From positions 4,197 to 31,952 of the forward strand of contig JBBBWG010032797.1 of assembly GCA_037176905.1 (NCBI GenBank): a stretch of DNA of 27,756 nt, written 5' to 3'. Below are positions 23,201-27,756 of this stretch, piece after piece (position 1 is the first letter of the stretch; each line of letters begins with the position of its first letter). The notes under the pieces were generated by a model. The model saw only the letters and a list, made by a program, of their open reading frames with translations, did not search any database and had not been told where the DNA came from. The DNA comes from Azolla pinnata (Eukaryota > Streptophyta > Polypodiopsida > Salviniales > Salviniaceae). Both the position numbers and the translations under genes were made by a program.

Positions 23201-24227
23201 AGATGGTCCATAGGTCAGATCTTGTGCTATGGATTGGATGTTGCATTCATGACAGTGAAAAGAGAACCAACAAATGTTAGTTTCATGTCAATGTAGAGAG
23301 TGAAAATCAACAAACAGCAATTTCTGCTCTGGATTTGAGTCTGCATTCACCACAGTAAAACGAGAACCACCACATGTTAGCTTCGCATGAACGGATTGTC
23401 CTAAGCTAATGATCTACAGCATCCCTAAGGTAGGAATGTGAACATCAGAAAATGCTGTTTCTCCTTTCTACAGTAGGGATTGGTATTCTCTAAAAGGTTG
23501 TGAAGATGGGTAAAACTTAACGTGCATCAACGAGTATTTCTGGAGTTTAGGGTTTGATATGACTTATGCTGATGGAACTCAAAATGGTGGTCAGACTTAT
23601 GCCACCAAATAGCACGAGAGTAATGACATTATCTTTGCCATAGCCTGAGGTGAATGGGGGTTGTGTTTAAGTTAAGATACATATTTGGTGTAAACTAAAA
23701 TCCACATGTTGATTGAGCCAATGTCACAATGTATATAGCTCGAGAGAAATTTTCCAGAAGGCAGTCATGGCTTTTTTCAATTGGATTTCTAAATAGAAAG
23801 ATATACACAATCTGTAGTTTCCAGTTAGTTTAAATAGCGGCCACCAGACTGTGTAACATCAATCTCAAACCAGAAATTACAGCTCGAAAATCAGTTTTGA
23901 TTCTTGTTATATGCAAGAAACAAGAAGGGATGCAAATGCCACTTTTAAAAGGTTTTGGGGAAGGCTCATACCAAGATAATCCACACTTATTTTTCCATTG
24001 GAGAATCTTCCATTAGGCCGATGGTTTGCAAAGTCTCTTCCATATGGTGGCATATCAGATCTTGCAAGGGTTACCAGATAGTTATTGTTCCCACAATCAA
24101 CCGTAGAGTCTCCAAATATATAGAGGCCTGGAACTAGAGGGCTTGATGCCAGATCTGAGCCCCCAACATCCACATATAGCAAAATGCTCAGCCCAAGCAG
24201 CAACCCTGTTATTTCGTTTGGCCTCAT
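20298..24227 (-). CDS. Secreted GDSL esterase/lipase (SGNH hydrolase), five exons, complete
   Basis: Exons 24227-23972, 23019-22895, 22702-22463, 21478-21223 and 20512-20298, all GT-AG with matching phases, give 363 residues, normal for plant GDSL lipases. The N-terminus (about residues 1-24) is a hydrophobic signal peptide, so the protein should enter the secretory pathway. Block I is FGDSTVDCGNNN with nucleophile Ser41; block II is NFASAGAG (111-118); block III is GNND (170-173); block V is WDAFHPTE with Asp330 and His333. The triad is therefore intact and an active acyl-ester hydrolase is expected; the natural substrate cannot be read from sequence. The start is the first ATG before the signal peptide. 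All four introns hold local repeats, described separately. The neighbours give no functional hint. Confidence 0.94.
20636..21120. repeat. Telomere-like CCCTAAA/CCCTAAG repeats filling GDSL intron 4
   Basis: The plus strand carries dozens of variants of CCCTAAA, CCCTAAG, CCCTAAT and CTAAACC, the Arabidopsis-type plant telomere motif, in degenerate form. These are embedded in a larger unit containing ACAAACATT, GTTAAGCAT, GACAAAAACCG and GATTAAACCTTAAGGGC that begins near 20636, 20752 and 20928. The whole array lies within the 710-nt intron 4. Confidence 0.88.
21509..21546. repeat. Short telomere-like patch in GDSL intron 3 beside exon 4
   Basis: AAACCCTAAA-type units (ACCCAAAACCCTAAAACTT, then AAACCCTAAACCC) lie about 30 nt upstream of exon 4 in transcript terms. 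With the intron 4 array, exon 4 is bracketed by telomere-like sequence. Confidence 0.8.
21680..22140. repeat. Tandem duplication, period about 232 bp, in GDSL intron 3
   Basis: Copies at about 21690-21910 and 21930-22145 share, in order, GGTCATA, CAGT, TTTGAAGCTAT/TTTCAAGCTATT, GAATTGGATTAA/GAACTGGATTAA, GGAGAT and CATGGTTAGTT. The last block starts at 21891 and 22123. A third weak copy may begin near 21564 with ATGGTTAG. Confidence 0.75.
22780..22878. repeat. Tandem duplication, 50-bp period, in GDSL intron 2
   Basis: AGGGTTTGGGGTGATTTACA (22780) and AGGGTTTGTGGTGCTTTGCA (22830) start two copies that continue through CCAATTGTGATTTAAAACAA and CCAAATGTGGTTTGAAACAA. About four in five positions agree. 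Confidence 0.85.
23225..23390. repeat. Tandem duplication, about 99-bp period, in GDSL intron 1
   Basis: Two diverged copies begin near 23225 and 23324. Shared blocks are TGCT(A/C)TGGATT, TGCATTCA, ACAGT, AGAACCA, CA(A/C)ATGTTAG and CATG. Confidence 0.75.
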
Positions 24228-25797
24228 CAGATCTGTACTTCAGGTGGAAACTGCGTGCAACAACAACAATATCATCATCATTGTCATTTGGCGTATAATT
24301 GCGAACTCTAACATTTCCTTTCTTGTTTTGCTGCTTTTTGGGGAGCCTAGATTCACCACTTCATGCTTCTTGCAAATGATGCAGAATTTAAGCAGCAGCA
24401 ATCAAGTTCTTCACTTTCCAAGAAAAACAGACCATACATACTATGTTGATAAGCATGGAGCTGATCCCTAGTGTCATTGTTTTGACGGAAGTTAACGCAA
24501 AATTTACGGCGATACATGCATATTTTCTATATGTGAAAGAATCTAGAACCAAATGGATGATCATAACATGGGCCAAATTGCTCATTGTTCCACAGACATG
24601 CCTCAGTCTTTGACGAGGGGTTCATACGACATTTTCAACATATCTATCTTTCTATATATGTATATCTTCCGCATGTACACACTGGAGTCTGTTTATATTT
24701 CCAAATTATGATAGAAACAAAGGATAGGTTGCCCCCTTTCCCATGATTCCCAAAATCTCAAAATCTAGCAAGAGGTTTAATCATCACACACACTTTTACT
24801 CTATGTATGCTAGATTGATCGTAAAGAAAGACCGTCAGTCCAAAGCCTTGCATACACGGCTCCACATTCCTATCATTATAACGTATTTCAGGAATCCATC
24901 ACAAATAGGTCAGTCTGATAGAAAATGCAGACTATTTGTAAGGATGCCAAGTACCTTAATTGATGTACACCCTTTCACTAATTTAGTGGGAGCTTTTGCA
25001 GCATAAGCATACTTCTAGATGATAATTCCCTAAGAAACTGCACATCTTCCATAAAAATAGTGTAAGTGAGGGAGATAGGGAGGAAAATAGCGAGCGAGAG
25101 TTAATAATCAGCACGAAAGGATTAGGTCGACTTGGACCATTTTGCATAGAGCTGCTCACATCGTAAGCGCAATGAGATGAGCTGGAGATGCTGCAAGTGA
25201 TGCGTGAGTGTTCCTCGATCGAGATTCTTGATAGGGAAGAGCATCTTGTCAAGGGCAATGGTGTCTGTATATTGCATCTTCACACGTGCATGCATACTAC
25301 ACACATACACCATTTCTCTTCACATGAATTTATGCATCTTTACAACAGAGATTCTCAGCAAATACAGAGTGGCATTTCGGCATGATCGACACGGCCCCCC
25401 CTACTCAAACATAAACTGAAATAAAAACAGCACAATTTCACTTGAGGTGCTTGCTTAGCCGGCATCAATGGAACAGATCCAGTCTTCATAATCTAAGCTG
25501 AGCAGTAGTGAGAAAGGGCAGAAACACAAATACCTTTTTGCTTTTCTTCTTCTTCTTCTTTTTCTCTGGAACCTCCTCCTTGTTTCCCCTTTCTGCATCA
25601 TCATCATCTTCTTCTTCTTCTTCTTGTTCTGTTTAACCAGAGCAAAGGAAGGCAGAAGGGGAGTGCTTGTCGCATGACATTTGGGCTGGCTGTTTTTAGG
25701 TCAACCAACTGTGATCACAATGTAGATTCGAGGATGGAAAACACGCCAAGCTTGAAGTCTGAAGAGGCAGAAGGGCAGAGAAACAGGAAACACCTAT

Positions 25798-25918
25798 CTT
25801 CCTCTTCTTTCTTCTTTCTTCTTCTTCTTCTTCTTCCTGTTTCTCCTTTCTTCTTCTTTCTTCTTCCTTATTTCTTCTTCTTCTTCTTCTTTTTCTTCTT
25901 TCTTCTTCTTCTTCTTCA
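25798..25918. repeat. Imperfect TTC/CTT microsatellite
   Basis: About 120 bp of TTC, TCTTTC and CTT units on the plus strand, interrupted by TCC and single T insertions. Frames across it encode only Phe/Leu or Glu/Arg runs. Confidence 0.9.
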
Positions 25919-26929
25919 AACAAGAATGTGTCATGAGGAATGGAAAGAGTGAAAGTTAGTTAGTTAGGTCAACAAACAAATTATTCGGACAAATTGTTCA
26001 CTAACCCTATCCTTAAGCAATTCAAATTAGCCTGATAAATTGGTTCCCTAATGGTTATGCCTATAAGAGTTTATGTGCTCTTGTGTTGAATCTTTTTTTT
26101 TTTTTTATTAGCTTGTCATCATTGTTACTGTATGGTTTTCGGTTGACGCGAATCGAGTGCTTTTGGAGCCTTTAATTCCTTTTTTTATAACGTCACTGTG
26201 ACTAAGAGCCAATCACTAGATCAAAGCAAAGAATATCATAATTTTCCTTTTGTAAGCAAAAATGATCTCAAATGGGAGTGATGTCCTAGCGGACTTGGTC
26301 TCAAACATAAGATCGCTATCGATCATGCATAAAAGGCCAGTTTTTGGGGTTTATAATGTCTGTCTCGCATGCATTATTCCTCTCTTTTAAACGTTAAGAT
26401 CTGCCTTCCATCTCTTCAGACACCGCCCGCCAGACTCATCCTCTCAAGCAGCTCTTGCAAATAACATCGAACACCTCCTTCTAAGCAACTGATGCCTCCC
26501 TTTGTCAACCGATATCTAGTTCAAGAAGCACTACTAAGCCCTTAGTAATAATTATCGTAGGTAAGAATCAAAGGCCTAACTGCTGCTTAAAAACAATCAT
26601 CGAACCACGGATGATAAGATTTGAGTGGTGAGACAGTTTTAGATTACAAAGTAGTTAGGTTGACCAGCTCAATGGTGTCAATTGTTGGGGCAGCTACAGT
26701 GTAATGAAACGCAGTAAGTATCTTTGAGTGTAAGCATTGACAAGGGTTTTACGAATCGTGGAAAAACCTCGCCTGATAACAGAAATTTGCAAAACCAAGA
26801 GATGACTATACCTCCTTTAGTTGAGTCCGAAACGTATGGATACGGCGCTTCCAAATGAATTCAACCTAGCACCGATCGAGTGGATGTTGCCCAAGCCCAA
26901 AATCCTGATTCCCGATGCCACGGGAGGCA

Positions 26930-26935
26930 TTTATT
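26930..26935 (-). promoter_or_regulatory. Candidate poly(A) signal of PsbS
   Basis: AATAAA on the minus strand, about 242 nt downstream of the PsbS stop, a normal 3' untranslated length for a plant nuclear gene. Candidate only. Confidence 0.4.
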
Positions 26936-27176
26936 CTAGCATAACACAATATGGAACGCTCGGTCTCTACCACAGATGGTCTTAAGATCTTTCTTAGCTT
27001 GAAACATGTTTACAAAGAGTTCCCCTTTCTTACAACGCCAGGCGAAAAAGAATAGGAAAGAGAGGAGGGTTTGGCGCGGTTTTTTCAGCTTCGGGCGAAG
27101 ATAAGAAGAAAAAGGAGAAGGGAGGAGGGAGTAATGGGTGCCCAAAAAAAAAGAATCGATCACATGCTGCGGCGTT

Positions 27177-27421
27177 TCACTCTTCCTCTTCATCGGTCAC
27201 AAACTTTCCAGTACCGGGATTGATGGCGGCGACGAAGAAGAAGGCGATCCACACGAGCAACAGGGGCTCGATCTCGTTGATGGGCACGCCGGTCTCGATG
27301 TTGAGCTGGGCTAGGGTTCCCTTACCGGTGATAACCTCGCCGATGATGGAGAAGGCGATGCCGAGCTGCGCCATCCTGCCGACGAAGAGCTCATTGGCCT
27401 TGGTGAAGCCGAAGGTGGGAC
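27177..27421 (-). CDS. PSBS: Photosystem II 22 kDa protein PsbS, last exon only
   Basis: This exon follows a TCAG acceptor and encodes 80 residues plus TGA. It opens with GPTFGFTKANELFVGR, contains TM helix 3 (AQLGIAFSIIGEVI), the lumenal segment LNIETGVP, TM helix 4 (LLLVWIAFFFVAAI) and an acidic tail TDEEEE. PsbS senses lumen acidification in thylakoids and triggers energy-dependent quenching of excess light. The second pH-sensing glutamate of Arabidopsis PsbS (Glu226) corresponds to the Glu of NIETG and is kept. The first two bases complete a Gly codon split by the intron. Earlier exons (transit peptide, TM1-TM2 and the first sensing Glu) lie beyond the window end. The gene is nuclear. Confidence 0.95.
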
Positions 27422-27756
27422 CTGATTTAATCGCACCCAATAGGATCGGGATCAGGATCAGGATCAAAGGGTAGTTTATCATATCCTAACTAATCCTATC
27501 ACAACCAATATGACCTATGCATACATATCATGTCATGCATCATGGTAAGGTTTGGAGGAAAGTTTGTTTGCCCAACAAATGGTCCTCTACGACGCTTTCG
27601 CAACGGAGGACAAAGCGTTTGTTGGGGGATTTCTTTTCCTCTCATGGCATATTCGGCTTTGTAAAAATTTTGTAACTAATGAAAGGATGCGATAGCGGTG
27701 GGGGGCTTTTTTGATGAAATCCTATCTTTAACCAAATCACACACACACACACACAC
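27422..27756 (-). other. PsbS intron, partial
   Basis: On the minus strand this sequence precedes the last PsbS exon and shows no further PsbS coding sequence, so it is read as intron. It continues past the window end. Confidence 0.75.
27738..27756. repeat. (CA)n microsatellite cut by the window end
   Basis: Pure CA dinucleotide repeat of at least nine units, within the PsbS intron. Its full length is not visible. Confidence 0.9.

Larger units (their letters stand above)
24228..27176. other. Region between GDSL and PsbS without a secure gene
   Basis: This 2.9 kb should hold the GDSL promoter and the PsbS 3' untranslated region. TTC/CTT microsatellite lies at about 25540-25630 and 25798-25918. 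A possible lysine/glutamate-rich exon on the minus strand at about 25534-25629 is discussed as a finding. The rest shows only short open frames and no RNA gene that I could recognise. Confidence 0.55.

Noticed and set aside
26260..26340. Stretch near GTCCTAGCGGACTTGGTCTC considered as a tRNA
   Set aside because: It cannot be folded into a cloverleaf with a proper T arm and acceptor stem by eye.
27220..27474. Plus-strand frame opposite the PsbS exon
   Set aside because: PsbS on the minus strand is unambiguous by its TM helices and NIETG motif.

Overview
The window is nuclear DNA from a land plant, most likely an angiosperm. The coding sequence is split by many AT-rich GT-AG introns, and the gene set includes the photosystem II photoprotection subunit PsbS and the flowering-time RNA-binding protein FCA. 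I could not fix the species. No bacterial operon, phage or CRISPR structure is present.

Layout. Positions 174-1997 (+) hold the last five coding exons of a small spliceosomal-type cyclophilin (PPIL1/CYP18-2 family); its first exon lies before the window. Convergent with it, 16409-3786 (-) holds a complete 20-exon FCA gene: two RRM domains, a long Gln/Pro-rich region, a WW domain, a poly-Gln segment and the conserved C-terminal tail. All exon phases agree and predict 775 residues. Upstream of FCA lies a pyrimidine-rich 5' leader (transcript strand) with several possible start codons, then about 1.1 kb of GAT/GGT simple-sequence repeat, then about 2.4 kb with no recognisable gene. Positions 24227-20298 (-) hold a complete five-exon GDSL esterase/lipase of 363 residues with a signal peptide and an intact catalytic triad. 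About 2.9 kb without a secure gene follows, and 27421-27177 (-) is the last exon of PsbS, whose earlier exons lie beyond the window end.

The genes do not form a pathway. Cyclophilin and FCA both act on RNA processing, but their adjacency looks incidental. The most notable non-coding structure is repeat DNA inside introns and the FCA upstream region: a roughly ten-copy minisatellite in FCA intron 1, a tandem duplication and a GATA palindrome in FCA intron 3 (the intron that by position corresponds to the site of autoregulatory polyadenylation in Arabidopsis), a decayed LRR-like relic in FCA intron 11, telomere-like CCCTAAA repeats around exon 4 of the GDSL gene, and separate local duplications in its other introns. 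The FCA 5' end also has a start-codon arrangement that recalls the non-AUG initiation known for Arabidopsis FCA. I saw no clear sign of a wholly new system.
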